Numbered from the stretch's first letter, positions 1 through 12,157 are shown. The stretch is 64,000 bases of DNA from Apophysomyces variabilis (GCA_002749535.1 MZZL01000106.1:1-64000), one strand, 5' to 3'. Program-made: numbers and translations. Notes: generated by a model not told the origin, from the sequence alone.

Positions 1-368
1 ACAACAACAATGTGGCTTTCAGGAACACTGAAAGATTTTTTTTACCGATATGATGATTTTAAGGCTTATCAAATCAGATCCGAAAATTACACACTTTCTT
101 TGCCTTTAGCTTGGTACTTCAACATATAAGCAAGGTATTCGTGTCTGTATAGCCCGGGTAGACCCCGGACCCCCAAGGATGCAGTGAATCAAGTCCCGGC
201 GCTATCAAATTGCTTTGACTAAGATAATCATTGGCTCGGCCCTTGGGTCTCGCTTTCTTTACAGCGATTAAACCGAAAAAGATAGTGTGTGTATAAGTGC
301 CTCTCCAAAAACTTGGTCAAGAAAGAAACTGGTGGACTAATTACAGCGCGTTTATGACAGGTGTGACG

Positions 369-402
369 GAAGTACCCCTCGTGTAACGTACACCTCAAAT
401 TC
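369..402. repeat. Dispersed repeat motif, copy 1
   Basis: Identical over at least 33 nt to the copy at about 16818-16850 in the same orientation. A GCCCTTGGG lies about 120 nt to its left here and about 75 nt to the left of the other copy. No terminal inverted repeat or target-site duplication could be fixed by eye. Confidence 0.75.
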
Positions 403-567
403 ATAGGAACTAATGGGGATTCCTGTTGAAACCCAGTTTGCAATAGGTTTCCGGAAAATGATTTTTCAGCACCAGTTAAAAACCTGTAAAAGGCTTTCTC
501 AGAGCGAATCAAATGAGTGTAAAAAGCTGTCCCGGTGCCAATCAAAGGGCGTAGACTCTGTGCAACC

Positions 568-632
568 AAACCCCGCTCCTTTAAATAAAGTAGCTTTTTG
601 AAACCCTGCTCCTTTAATAGAGTAGCTTTTTG
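568..632. repeat. Two-copy direct tandem repeat (33 + 32 nt)
   Basis: Unit one is 568-600 and unit two 601-632. Both start with AAACCC, contain GCTCCTTTAA and end with GTAGCTTTTTG. They differ by one substitution (C/T at the seventh base) and a small indel/substitution in the middle (AATAAA versus TAGA context). They abut directly, which indicates a local duplication. Confidence 0.8.
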
Positions 633-1414
633 ATAATAGCAGAGGGATCAAGGATATCGCCATTGCAGGCGACTCTCAATTTATCCAGCTGCTATGACTA
701 GCGTAATTCATAGAATCATCCTTCTATTGTACCCGGCAGATCTCGCTTTTGATTGTCCATGCATATCGGAACCCGTTTCACTTGGTTGGCTATGACCCTG
801 ACCGAACCCTGAACTACAATTGAATATCCCTTACAAATCAAAACATCAGCTAGAGTTTTGAGAAAATTTCCATCTAGTTTCCCTGCTTTTTTTGACTGTG
901 AGTCAGTGGTGAACATCGCTATTTTACTTGCTACGTGGAGCATCTATTTCACTGACATAGCTGAATTAAAAGTGAGTTAAGCTGCACCCTTACTTTGCGT
1001 ACAGCAGAGAGGCAATTCCTCAATAGATGACCTTAATATGGGATATATTTCCTAGAGTCAAACAGGAGTGCTTTTCTCCTCTTGCGGGAAACTATTACCG
1101 TTAAAAAGAGTCAAAATGATCGGAAAAGAGGGGTCGTTTTTTATGAAAATCATGGCCAACAAAGACAGCTTTTCAATGCCATATCTTAAGGGAAACAAAA
1201 TGATAACTGTTATCTTAATGACCCCATTTTCTGCACTCCGTTGGGCTTCGTCTCCGCCAACAGATAAAGATCGACTGACTTCAGTTTCAATCCAACAATT
1301 TCCGTGTATTGTAATGCTCATTCTTATATATGCGTGGGAGACACTGCCGGAATTGCGACGGCAGTCGATAATAATATATTTAAACTATTAGGATTGTCTT
1401 CAGTAGATAGACGC

Positions 1415-2832
1415 TTATTCCCAGTCGCTATCGCTCTCTTCTGTTACTTCTACTTCCTTCTCCTTCTTATCTGCATTTTCAGCTTTAACCCAATCCTCCC
1501 CATCTGCTTGAGATTTCAGAGGTGGTGATATTAGACTAGCTTCTGTTGACGCCGCCTCGGATATGTTGCTGAAATCTGTATCGGATCCTTTGCCGTCAAT
1601 CTTTGGTTTAGGAGTCACACTTTGTTTTTCTGCTGGGATCGTCGTTCTATCCGTGTCTTCGTCGTCCGAGTCCCATTTAAAATCAGTTTCTTCTTCGTCA
1701 GCCTCTGCACCTTGATATATTCCATTAGTGCTGCATTTTCTTTACGTCACCAATAACTACCTTTCACAATGAGTTGACGCTTCTGCTCATCCTGTTCGAT
1801 TTTCCATGTATGATAGAAATAGCGTTGCCAGAAAGTAGCATAGCTGACTTCGACGGGAACTTAGGTCGTCCGTTAAAAATAAGTTCAACAGTCCGAAATG
1901 GCAATTTACCTAGTAAATCCATCATTTCTCGTAGTTCTGATAAATCTTCAAGCAATCGCGCAATCTCATCTGTGTAGTCCTGCACCTTGAATCCTGCATT
2001 AAACGTTTCAAGGACTTTGATTTCCCGCTCATCTTGGGTTTTGCTAATAGGATCCACTAGGTAAGTATCAGAATCCAAACGCATTTTAGATAGCAAAGCA
2101 TCCTTGCGGCTAGCACTATCATGGTGATTAACAGAAGAGTTCACAAAAAGCGTATCCTACAATACTCGTTGACTGGTGGGACCTTTGGTGGTTATCTGTT
2201 CTTCGTCACTTTCCGGTTCGAGCACGGTGATCGCTTTGCTTAATACTTGAATAATATCAGTTCCAAATTTTTGCATATATTGCTCTGCAAATCGTGTGCC
2301 CTGCGTCATCTCCTGTCGTAGTTGGCCTAAATTGATATTATCGGGTAACTTAATGGACGTAAGCTGAGCTGGCGCATCATTAATGATCTGTGATAAGGAG
2401 CCCAGCTGAGTTGTATTGATTTTTGAAAGACTTTGTCGCAATGATGATAGGGAGAGTGAGCTGCTGGTGGCGTTTCCATCATTGCTATTAGCGGCAGCGC
2501 TGTTTCTCTCTTCTTCAGGTAAGGCTCGCTCTTTGCCTTTTGGTTCTTTCGCTTCTCTAGGTGTGACATCCTCTCGTATGACTTCTGCAAATTCTTGAAG
2601 ATCTTTCTTTGTTACTTCAACAATAGCTTCGCTCTAAATAATATAAGTCATAGAAGAAACAGAAAACAGCATATACCTGTCTCCTCACCGTGTCCAAGAG
2701 TGAATTGAATCGTTGGCCCCATCCAAAGCTGTTAAATGCTCTCAAGATCACATCATTCTCTTCGTCGACTGCTGCATTAGACGGTGTATTGCTGTTGACT
2801 GCCGCAGCAGTATATTGGTACATGTCATCCAT
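1415..2832 (-). CDS. BSD-domain protein (BSDC1/Dos2-like), five exons with one unexplained in-frame TAG
   Basis: The model starts at 2832 (MDDMYQYTAAAV) with exons 2832-2677, 2633 to about 1910, 1859-1761 and 1710-1415. The N-terminal helix (FGWGQRFNSLLDTVRRQ then SEAIVEVTKKDLQEFAEVIR) is typical of BSDC1-like proteins. The BSD domain is rebuilt across the 1909-1860 intron: LSELREMMDLL joins VPVEVSYATFWQRYFYH, carrying the conserved FW..YF signature. The tail is acidic and ends SDSDWE. BSD domains occur in TFIIH and synapse-associated proteins; the role here is unknown and is probably scaffolding. Odd point: reading continues through a TAG at 2157-2159 between a Ser/Gln-rich linker and the conserved RKDALLSKMRLDSDTY block. 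Either a weak-donor intron (GTGCTC, 69 nt) removes it, or the allele is broken. Confidence 0.8.
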
Positions 2833-3671
2833 GCTGTTTGTGCTTTCAAAGGAAAATACGAAAAGTTAAAGGCAATCCCTTACACAAGGGATCCAAAGAG
2901 TGATCTGTTCCGACAGCCAATGAAATGTCGCGGTAGCCATAGGCGGCAGAACCGATCATGGCAGATGTCTGTCTTTCCTGCAAAGCGCCGTCTCGCTCAG
3001 CTAACGTCCTAGAGCGATACGCACACTCTTCGAATCAGAGCTTAGCAAAAATGGGCAGTGATTCTTCCTTTAACTATATAGCTCTCTATTTGCTTGTGTT
3101 GTCTTAAAGCGTCATGAAATCCGGGGGAGGGGCGCTGGTACCAAGGCCAAGTAAACACATACGCCGTAAATATTACATTTTACAACAAGTAGAATACATG
3201 CGCAAACAAATAGTAAAAATTAAAGGCTACTCATAGTTTATACATGGCTGGTGAGTAATCTGCGGTATCTCATTCTATATGATAAGGCCATGATCTTGGA
3301 CATTTGTTTGTGTTCACTATGACGAACGGCCAAGCTACGCAAGGTTTAATATTTGGTAAACCTTTTTTCTATGCTTGGCTATAATTCTAATCGTTCGGGG
3401 ATGGCACGGTCAATATCATATCTTCCTCATTCCTACCGCAGCGCGATGCATAAACAATGATGCAGTTGCTTCGCGCAAACTGCCTAATTAGGTTTATTTT
3501 TATAACGTTTCAAAACAAAAAGGGACCAAATTGGGGCTCGGATGGTGTTGGTATATCATAGCAAAGTAACTTTCAACGGAGTAAGTAATATATGAACGGG
3601 ATCCGAGATTGGTTTCTTTTTAGGTGGTGTGCTGGTATTGTATAGACGGTGCATGATATATAATATTTCTT
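2833..3671. other. Intergenic, no gene seen
   Basis: Upstream of the BSD gene and downstream of the MIT gene. A 99-codon plus-strand frame overlaps the BSD first exon in antisense and shows no domain. I see nothing else that can be supported. Confidence 0.5.
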
Positions 3672-4672
3672 TTATGAGGATTCTTTATAACCGGGCGTCT
3701 CTGCATACGCAATCCCTGCTTTGAGAATTGCACTGCAGGTGGTGCACACGATTTCAGCCATCATTTGATGGATTTCATAGCGTTGGTCGATTTCTATCGC
3801 CTTGGCCACACCCAGGGATGCAATGTCCCATGCGCGTTCCCGGATCTTGCAGGTTTCGTCTACCGTTTCAAGACTCGATTTGGCGTACGCTAATATCGCA
3901 GAAACCGCAGCTAGAGAAAAATAAAGAAAAGCGTTTCAGTTTCTAGAAGCCCTGCATGTTTTTTTGCTTCTTACATGGTATTGGGCTTTTTTTTAGTATG
4001 ATTGCGCCAAGGACAGCTGTGCTGATCACGAGGTTAGATAAATTGGAAGTAGCCTCTTTTTCTTCGTTCGGGTCCTCTGCAGACTCTGCTTCTTCTAATG
4101 GTGGTGGTGGAGTCAAGTCGAGACCTCTATCAGTTTTAAAACTGACTATTGTTTTTTCTAAGGCGGTTTTGACGGTTGGATCTGTGTCAACTATGAAAAA
4201 CAAAACAAAGAAAATTAAAATATGGTTAATGAACACGTTATGAAAAATTTTCCCCTAATTTACCTGGAAGGGCTGCAAGCGTTCTTTCAATTCCCATCAT
4301 GTATAAGTCTAGTGACATCTGGCGATTTCCGCTGTGATTCATTTCTGTGGCGATTGAAAGCAAAGTAATTGCCTGTTCAAGACGTTCTTTGTCAAAGTTC
4401 GATGGGCCTTTCTCGCAAATCATTGGTTTGACTGGTGCTGGGGCAGTTGAAGAGAAGGATGCGCGTTTCCAAACATATCCTGATAGTTTTGAAAATCGTG
4501 ACATAGAATCAACTTTTTCATAAGGCGGTGGAGGTCCGTCGAACATAGAATCGAGAGAGCTTCTTCGGCTGTAATCTGCTATGTGCTTGTAGCCAGGAAT
4601 CCAGGTGGTTGCCTGGCCTACAAGAGGTATTCGTTCGGTTTGCGCGATTAAGGTAGAAACAAGACTAGTCAT
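3672..4672 (-). CDS. MIT-domain protein, three exons
   Basis: Exons are 4672-4264, 4190-3975 and 3910-3672. Introns 4263-4191 and 3974-3911 both have GTAA donors and AG acceptors and keep the frame. After a Pro-rich N-terminal part (GPPPPYEKVDS) comes a microtubule-interacting-and-trafficking helical domain: LEQAITLLSIATEMNHSGN, then MSLDLYMMGIERTLAALP, then VDTDPTVKTALEKTI. This is the spacing expected of MIT helices in VPS4, spastin and spartin. Downstream are a PPPP..EE acidic linker and a hydrophobic segment (LVISTAVLGAIILKKSPIP), followed by a helical C-terminus ending YAETPGYKESS. MIT domains bind ESCRT-III tails, so an endosomal or membrane-remodelling role is inferred. The MIT plus C-terminal hydrophobic helices recalls spartin, but I cannot show homology. 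Confidence 0.75.
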
Positions 4673-4733
4673 TGGATGTTGAAAGGAAAGGAGTAAGAAG
4701 AGATGAAAGGAGAAGATTTTGATCGCGTGGGTA

Positions 4734-4741
4734 GTTTTATA
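4734..4741 (-). promoter_or_regulatory. TATA box of the MIT-domain gene
   Basis: On the minus strand the sequence reads CTATAAAACT, about 62 nt before the ATG at 4672, followed by a pyrimidine-rich leader. Position and sequence fit a fungal TATA element. Confidence 0.5.
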
Positions 4742-4742
4742 G

Positions 4743-6517
4743 ACGGAGCACCCTCGTACATACCATATATGAACGATTGCGTATCACACTGAAATGTCGG
4801 TCGCTGTCTAACCATGTGAAGTAACCACGCCTAATAGCAAATGATCATTCCGCCCACAAAACATTTCCCATAAACAGAAAGATGTCAGCGACGCATGATT
4901 CCTATTCTTTTTGATTGCTAGTGGTATGAGCTATCACCCTATTTTCGAAGCAAAAAAAAAGGCATATGCACCTTGGAATAAGGGTAGCGTAAGCATGGCT
5001 TTAGCATAAGTACAATAACAATGTGACAAAATGTTTGACAAATATTGTGGGGAAGTTGTTGAGCCCCATAGAGCCAATCATAAGTAAATACAGCTTTGTT
5101 TGCTATGCCAGCTTAACCACAAAAGCACGACGGGCATGATACCGAAAAGGGGTGTTGCGGATGTGGAATCCAATGTTGCACACGATCACTGAGTGCCGGA
5201 TGGAGCGGAACGGTGTACAGCGTTTCCAGAGTGTTGAGGTGCACACACTTAAATCACGAAGCCGTGACTTTACGTCGCACTGTCACGTTTATGTCCGGCT
5301 TTGTGTGGCATCTTAAGTAATTCCCTTTGTCGACCGATGATCAAAATTTGTTGACACTTTTATCGCACATGGAAAACGTTAGTTACTTTTAGTCTATCTC
5401 CTCTACACTACCAATAGGTAATGCAAAGCAAAATAAAGATGCGGAGAGATCAAAGTCATGAAGACTTGAAGCAGAAAGAGTGACAATAACTTGCCGGGAA
5501 GGCGGACGTGTCAGAGAAGTAATTCCGTTCACCAAAGCAACGTTTATTCCATGTCATGCGAACAATTGCTACCATATAGAATCCTTGCGACGACGAGTCC
5601 TTTGAGCGAAAAATGATGCCACTGAAGGAGTAATTTGATCGTATGCAAGCTCTTCATAGATCTAAGGAAGCATTGCAACTCGCCGTGGCAACTGAGTTAG
5701 TGGGTAGGCCAGAGCGGCGATATGGACCCTATCTTATAAGCTGTTATTTCTATGTGTGGTAATAAGCAATTTTTCACGAGCGATTCCATTTTATAACATG
5801 CTTCTGCATCTGAAGACTGAGGAATTACCTAAGATGCGACACAAGCCGGACATAAACGTGCCAGTGCGACAGGAATCTCGGAAACACTGCGACATAAGAA
5901 AAATCTTCGGAACTGCGGCTTCGTGATTTTAGTATCGGTACCTTACCACTCTCAAAACGCTGTAATGCAAGAGGAAAAAATCTGCTGTGTTTCGAAAACT
6001 TAAAACGAAGTTGTTGCGTGTCAGGGGAACATAGTATGACGCAACACATATATTTACGATCCTTTTGTTTTTGTTTTTCGAGGTTTTCTGTTTTGCTTAC
6101 CTCAAGAAATTAAATCCTAAATGTTTCTTGGTAACGATAGCAAACCAGAAAGAAAATTCTTAGGTCCTGCAAACAGAATCCGTAAAGATAGAGAATTCCC
6201 GGAGTTACACGATACAAAAAACGTATCACTTCATTATATAGCGCTAGGGAAATATAAGTAACAAAGCATTTATCAGCAGATGAGTTGAACAAGCAGTGGT
6301 GATAACTTTTATACTAGAAGTGAATAACTGGAGAGAAAGAGAGATAGAGACAGAGCTCATTGCTTTTACGAAATTTCCTTTTTTTCTTCCTTTGTAAAGT
6401 TTAAAGTACCACTGTATGTGTCATGTTGCACATGCAGCCGCCATAACAAAATAAATAGCTGCCTTCTTTTTTTCCGCCGTCTTCCACTTTTTTAATACTT
6501 TTGCCAAGACCCGAAAC
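4743..6517. other. Intergenic, no gene seen
   Basis: Divergent promoter space between the MIT gene and the TM2 gene. Two short minus-strand frames (5825-6049, 6110-6292) have no recognisable domain and no plausible splice partners. I see no RNA gene. Confidence 0.5.
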
Positions 6518-7013
6518 ATGTCTTCGACAGAATACGGCACCGTCCCTACTGACCAAGAAGCCATCTTCCAAGAAGAGACTCGGTGGCAAAAGTTCAAGCG
6601 CGTTCTTCATTTGCATGGTCACCGTTGCTTGATTACTTGGCTCATTGTTATTGCTGTTACTGCTGTCTTGACCTTGTCTTTCCATTACTCCTTGTCTTCC
6701 AAACATAGACCCGTGGGTAACGATGACCTTATGGATGCTGAATGTGTTTCCGACCGTAGCTGGTTCGTTGCACTTATCCTTTCTATTTTCCTCGGACCCT
6801 TCGGTAAGTTTGTTGATTTCTCCATAGTTTGGCTAGAGTCTAAACTGTTTTCTTGCTTCGTTAGGTATCGATCGCTTTTACCTCGGATACGTGTTCCTCG
6901 GAATCATAAAGCTTCTCACGGCTGGTCTGGCTGGTATCTGGTGGACTGTCGATGTTATCTTGATCGCTCTTAATGTCCTTCCTGACCATCCTGATGGTTG
7001 CCACCTCCACTAA
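6518..7013 (+). CDS. TM2-domain membrane protein, two exons
   Basis: The ATG at 6518 follows a pyrimidine-rich leader. Exon 1 is 6518-6803; a 61-nt intron (6804-6864, GTAAGT..TTAG) is removed and exon 2 runs to TAA at 7011-7013, giving about 144 residues. There are three hydrophobic segments: ITWLIVIAVTAVLTLSF, then SWFVALILSIFLGPFG joined across the splice to IDRFYLGYVFLGIIKLLTA, then LAGIWWTVDVILIALNVL. The DRFYLG and WW..D signatures define the TM2 domain, two membrane helices linked by a short loop with a DRF motif. TM2 proteins are broadly conserved; function here is unknown and the site is probably an internal or plasma membrane. Confidence 0.9.
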
Positions 7014-7952
7014 ATAGCAAACATACAAGTCGTATGTCTTTTTCTTTGTAACATAAAAAAATAAATAACACTCCAGCTTTGCCCTGTAAAAAGAGCATCT
7101 CGCAACATGTTTCGCAGATTTTGGCGGTATTCGAACGTATCTGGCTTAGGAGCACAAAGGCATCCGGATAGTGTGGCGTCAGGCCACATGCGTGGAAATT
7201 CCCGGTTGTGCCTGATGAAGTTGGTGTAACCGGTCTAAGAACAACCTCGGATTTCTAATGAAGCTTTCTGGTATATAATATGCTCGATCCCCAGTGTTTA
7301 CCGGGCCATCAAGGGATCTTTCCATTCTGTCGACTATGTTAGCGGAAAAAGGGTAGTAAAACTAATCGGTTAGTCGGGTTCAGAGCAGTGCCAACGGGCA
7401 TAGAACGATTTTGGTATGTATCAGGGACGGTAATATCCGCACCAAGAGACTGCGAAAAGCTTAAAGTAAAAAATCAGAAGTCTTGAAGTAGACTTGGCAC
7501 CGAGAGCGCTGCTATTGGTCGGCTTGAGCACTTGACAGATTGAGAAGCAAAGTGGGAGCCATGGTCCCGCTAAAACTGGTACGGGCAGAAAACTATGGCC
7601 TTTATGACTCTCACAGTGGCTCCTACTTATGCTTTTAATCAATGTGCAAGCCAGGCTCAGCGTCCCTAGGAGTTGATCGCAAGCTTACAAGCCTTTTCGA
7701 TGAATGGCTTTACTGCCATGGTCACGAAGCCCGTTAAAGAATGGAAATAACGGTATATCAAAGATAACCGGTAGCAATCCGCATAAAGGTGGATGGGAAC
7801 GCTCCAAGTGTTAGAGCACCCTCAAGTGCTACTATATACTGAAGTCGATATCTTTTTCAAGACATTCATATCTACGCGGACACGCACAATGCTGGCAATG
7901 AAAAAACGAGCAGTTATAGAATTCGTGAGATTTCTAATAATCTAACCATATT

Positions 7953-8231
7953 TTACATAATTCTTTCGCTTTCGGGTCTTAAACTTGCGATTAAGCTTTT
8001 TATATTCACAACATGACCATTTGATCCTACGAATGGGAAGCAGGGAGCTTTTGCTGGTATGTATGTGGCCGGTTTTGTATTCCCTGATGCCAAAGTGGAC
8101 GAGCAAATGTCCCATAGTGGTTTTTTGTTTAGACGTGTACGGTGAAAATCTTTTAATTTTAATTCCTGACGGTGAACACACGCTTGTTTAAGCGTAATTG
8201 CTCCCGTCTGGTCTGCAAAGGAGAAGTCCAT
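7953..8231 (-). other. Orphan ORF, 92 codons, possibly a relic
   Basis: Begins MDFSFADQTGAITLKQ and stops at 7953-7955. Composition looks protein-like (ADQTGAITLKQACVHRQELK) but I recognise no family, and no splice-extended model is evident. It lies in gene-poor DNA, so it may be a fragment of a mobile-element gene. An overlapping frame from 8181 covers the same DNA. Confidence 0.2.
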
Positions 8232-8454
8232 AAAAAACCCCGATTAGTGGAACAAGGAAAAGAGAAAGAGAAACAACGAAAAATGAGAAGGTCAAAAAGA
8301 TAGTTATATGGAAAGAGAAAGGTAGAGGAAGAATATGAAATAAGAACAAAGAGATGATCTTCTAGAAGAAGAATCCTAAGGTGTGTAGATGTGTACAGCT
8401 TCCGGTACGGTGAGTTGTACAACGTCTTCCAACTTTGATAGGCACAGTAAGAAA

Positions 8455-8516
8455 AGTTTTCACGGAGACACCGATCTTGTCCAATGCTTGAGTTTCCCGG
8501 TGTCTCCGTGAAGACT
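8455..8516. repeat. Near-perfect inverted repeat (19-bp arms, 24-nt loop)
   Basis: Left arm 8455-8473 and right arm 8498-8516 pair at 18 of 19 positions; the core CACGGAGACACCG against CGGTGTCTCCGTG is perfect. Partial complementarity continues a few bases outward. It could form a stable hairpin or be the remnant of a small inverted-repeat element. Confidence 0.85.
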
Positions 8517-9058
8517 ATTTGATAAAATAACCGCGCTTGCGAAATATCGACAAATCGTCGGTTAAGTTTTCAGTATCTAGTTCAGATCGAACTTACTGTT
8601 ATGGCCCACAAGGGTGCTGCCTTTGTTTCGTCAATCTTATTCCATCTAACTGGCTTGCCTAGCCAATATAGGTGACGGAGTACATACATCAATTAAGAAC
8701 AATCGTATTATATCTACTTCTAAACTGAGAAGGCAGTATGAGCCTGTCCTTTACTCCATGTGTGCAGCACAAATGAGCAAGAAGCCCTTTTTCCAAGTGG
8801 CTATGGTTTGGATAAAACGTGTCCGTTTACTTATGCTTTTCTTTTGTAGTGACAAAGTCCCTTTTTTGACCTGACGTCATTTCCCTTCAGTGAGAGGGAA
8901 CACAGCGGCTGTCGAATTATCAGCTCCGACTGTAAGCTTGGAAACGCCTGCCTTCTCATCTCGACGAGGCAATTGAGCTTTGTTCCTAGTTCAACCAGAT
9001 AAACAGAGATCAGCAGCTTACAACACTCGAGAGAAGAACGGGAAAGTCTACGTTCAAG

Positions 9059-12000
9059 ATGAATAGAATCGACAGCATTTCGCAGCAAATTCTCGCTAAG
9101 CTACCGCTCTTCAGACTCAAGGGTAAGCTTCATCCAGCGGGAACCAGACCTGTAATTGACTGAAAGAATAGACCTTATCAAGGCCGTGCGAGCGTGTAAG
9201 ACCGCAGCAGAGGAGCGAGCGGTTATCCAGAAAGAATCTGCGAGAATAAGAACAGCGTTTAAAGAGGAAAACAGCGATACGCGTCATACCAACGTATCCA
9301 AACTGCTATACATCCATATGCTCGGTTATCCTGCTCATTTTGGGCAAATGGAATGTCTTAAGCTCGTTGCTAGCCCGAAATTTGCAGATAAGCGTCTGGG
9401 ATATTTAGGAATTATGCTCTTGATCGACGAAAAGACCGAAGTTCTGACACTTGTCACAAACAGTCTGAAAAAGTGAGCACACTATCGTTCTGCCGTAAAA
9501 CTCTTAACTTACAGTTATCTCAGTGATCTGAACCATCACAATATGTACATTGTTGGTTTGGCTCTTTGCACTCTAGGAAATATTTCTTCCTCAGAAATGG
9601 CCCGGGATCTTTGTTCAGAGGTCGAGAAATTGCTCGGAAGTTCGAATACATATATTCGGAAAAAGGTAATGTAAGATTACGGACAGCTTCATAGGGCTTA
9701 CTTGGGCAATAGGCGGCACTATGTGCTTTGCGTATCATTAAGCGTGTTCCAGAATTGCATGAAAACTTCGTTTCTAGGTGTAAAACGCTTCTGAACGATC
9801 GCAGCCATGGTGTACTCGTCACAGGTATTACTCTGGTAACTGAAATGTGCCAGCAATATCCAGAAAATATAGAGCTTTTTAGAAAGGTTGGTATAAGCAA
9901 GCCGGTAATGAATGGAAACTAATGGATGAGGAAGGCTGTTCCTCTACTGGTCCGGCATCTTAAAAACTTGGTCAGTGCTGGCTTTTCTCCAGAGCATGAC
10001 GTTACTGGTGTTACCGATCCCTTTTTGCAAGTTAAGATTCTGAGACTTATGCGGATCCTTGGAAAGGATAATCAGGAGGCGTCTGATGCAATGAACGACA
10101 TACTTGCTCAAGTAGCTACCAATACGGAAAGCACAAAGAACGTTGGCAATGCCATCTTGTATGAAACTGTTCTTACGATCATGGGTATACAAAGCGAAGC
10201 AGGCTTGCGAGTACTGGCTGTGAATATACTTGGAAAGTTTTTAAGCAATCGGGACAATAATATTCGGTATGATGGGAAAATATGGTAAAGAGAAGAAAGC
10301 TTATCTCGTGTTTTATCCAGTTATGTTGCTCTTGAGACTCTGAACAAGACAGTCGGCATAGAAACACAAGCTGTACAGCGTCATCGTAACATCATTCTTG
10401 ACTGTTTGCGCGATGGTGATATCTCTATCCGTCGACGAGCCTTGGAATTGAGTTTTGCACTTATTAACGAAGGAAATGTCCGTGTGCTTACGCGTGAGCT
10501 TCTCGCGTTTTTGGAAGTTGCCGATACGGAATTTAAACAAAGTATGACTACAAAGATATCCCTTGCAGCGGATAGGTTTGCACCAAACAAGAGATGGCAT
10601 ATCGATACCATGTTGCGCATGTTGAAACTTGCTGGCAATCATGTGCGTGAGGAAGTCCTTGCTGGATTTATTCGGTTGGTTGCGCAGACATCGGAATTGC
10701 ACCAGTACACCGTTCAAAAGCTTTATGCTGCCTTAAAACGCGATATTTCACAGGTAAAATGTAAAGAGGGGATTGATCCAAATTTGTCTTACAAAGGAAC
10801 TAGGAAGGACTTGTGTTGGCTGGTGTTTGGGTAATTGGTGAATATGGTGACGTCCTGATAGGGGGTGGAACCTTTGAAGATGAAGAAACAACCCTTGAGG
10901 TAACGATACATATTGAAGAAATGTACTTAAATCGATCTTCAGGTTTCGGAAGCCACTCTGATAGGACTGTTAGAATCGATCTTGTTAGGCCCCTATGTGA
11001 ATCAGTTGACAAGAGAATACGTTCTGACAGCCTTAATGAAACTATCGTCTCGCCTACCAGACGCGACTTCTCAAAACAAGATTAAAGAAGTACTTAATCG
11101 ACATACAACTAGTATGGAGGTCGAAATTCAGCAACGTGCGGTGGAATACACCAATCTATTTTCTTTCGACAATATCCGTCCTGCTGTGCTTGAACGAATG
11201 CCGGTTCCTGAGGGCCGCACAATCATTGAAACAAGTGCAAACGGACCAAGCAGCCCTGGTAAATGACTAGCCGGTTATCTGGGTTTGTATGCTAATGTTT
11301 CATAGGCGCAAGCTCTAGTAGAACGTCGACCAAGGGCGGTCCAAGTGACCAAGATGTAAGTCTTTTGAATCCGCGGCTTGATATTGATGTGCTGTACAGT
11401 TACTTCTGGATCTCATGGGCGTTGGAACAGCATCCAGTGGGGATAATGAACCTGCTGTATCGTCACCGCAAATGTCTGCAGCTCCTACGTCTCCAGCACA
11501 GCCAACTAGAAATGTAGATCTTTTGGCGGATTTGTTTGGATCGAATGAATCAACCACGAAGCAGTCTACACCAGCTGCTGCTTCAGCTTCGGTTGGGGGT
11601 GGAAATGCACTCTTGGATTTACTTGGTGCTGGTGAGCAGCACATGGCTCAAACGAAGTCTGCTATTCAGATCAACAATAATTTGGATCCTTTGGCCTTAC
11701 TGGGTCAAGCACAACCTGTCAAGCCAACCTCAGGGGCAGCCGTGCAAAATTCTGCTCCTAACGGATATGAAGCATACTCAAAGAATAATCTAACTATTCG
11801 ATTCGTACCCTCGCAAGATCGCAACAACAATGCTATTCTTAATATTCAAACCCTGTTCTACAACAGCGGCTCACAACCTATTTCTAATTTGTCTTTCCAA
11901 GCGGCTGTTCCAAAAAGTCAGAGGCTTCAGATGGCTAGTGCGAGCAGTAACACTGTGGAGCCGAATTCAACGGAAAAGCAGCTGATGAGGATTCATAATC

Positions 12001-12157
12001 CACAGCAGGTAAGAAATAGAAGGGCAATATATATACTTGGATCTTAATTGTGTGATAGACCACCGTCAAACTCCGTATGCGTATTTCCTATATTGTGTCG
12101 GGACAAAAGATGGAGGACCTTGCAGAATACGGTCCATTCCCTGAAGGCGCCTTTTAA
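9059..12157 (+). CDS. APL4: AP-1 clathrin adaptor complex, large gamma subunit
   Basis: Multi-exon gene from ATG at 9059 ([18 protein letters not shown]) to TAA at 12155-12157. The first exon ends at 9122 and a 49-nt intron joins it to [20 protein letters not shown], the canonical adaptin start. The trunk follows the family throughout: [43 protein letters not shown] and [14 protein letters not shown]. The hinge holds clathrin-box-like motifs ([21 protein letters not shown]). The C-terminal gamma-ear begins [16 protein letters not shown] and ends [10 protein letters not shown]. Introns have GT..AG ends and lie between these blocks. The protein acts at the trans-Golgi network and endosomes, binding clathrin, Arf1 and accessory factors. 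Full length with no defects seen; I reconstructed all exon junctions only approximately. Confidence 0.95.

Larger units (their letters stand above)
1..1414. other. Gene-poor repeat-bearing left end
   Basis: No ORF here has a recognisable domain. The stretch contains a GC-rich segment around 140-215, a motif at about 369-402 that recurs near 16.8 kb, and a direct tandem repeat at 568-632. The open frames on both strands (up to 113 codons) have low-complexity, repetitive translations and no plausible splice extension, so I treat them as chance ORFs in old mobile DNA. Confidence 0.5.
7014..9058. other. Long intergenic stretch with a hairpin and a small orphan ORF
   Basis: The stretch holds the 8455-8516 inverted repeat (listed separately) and a 92-codon minus-strand frame at 7953-8231. 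That frame contains a Thr/Pro-rich part and no domain known to me. The rest shows only AT-rich non-coding sequence and the AP-1 gamma promoter. Confidence 0.5.
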
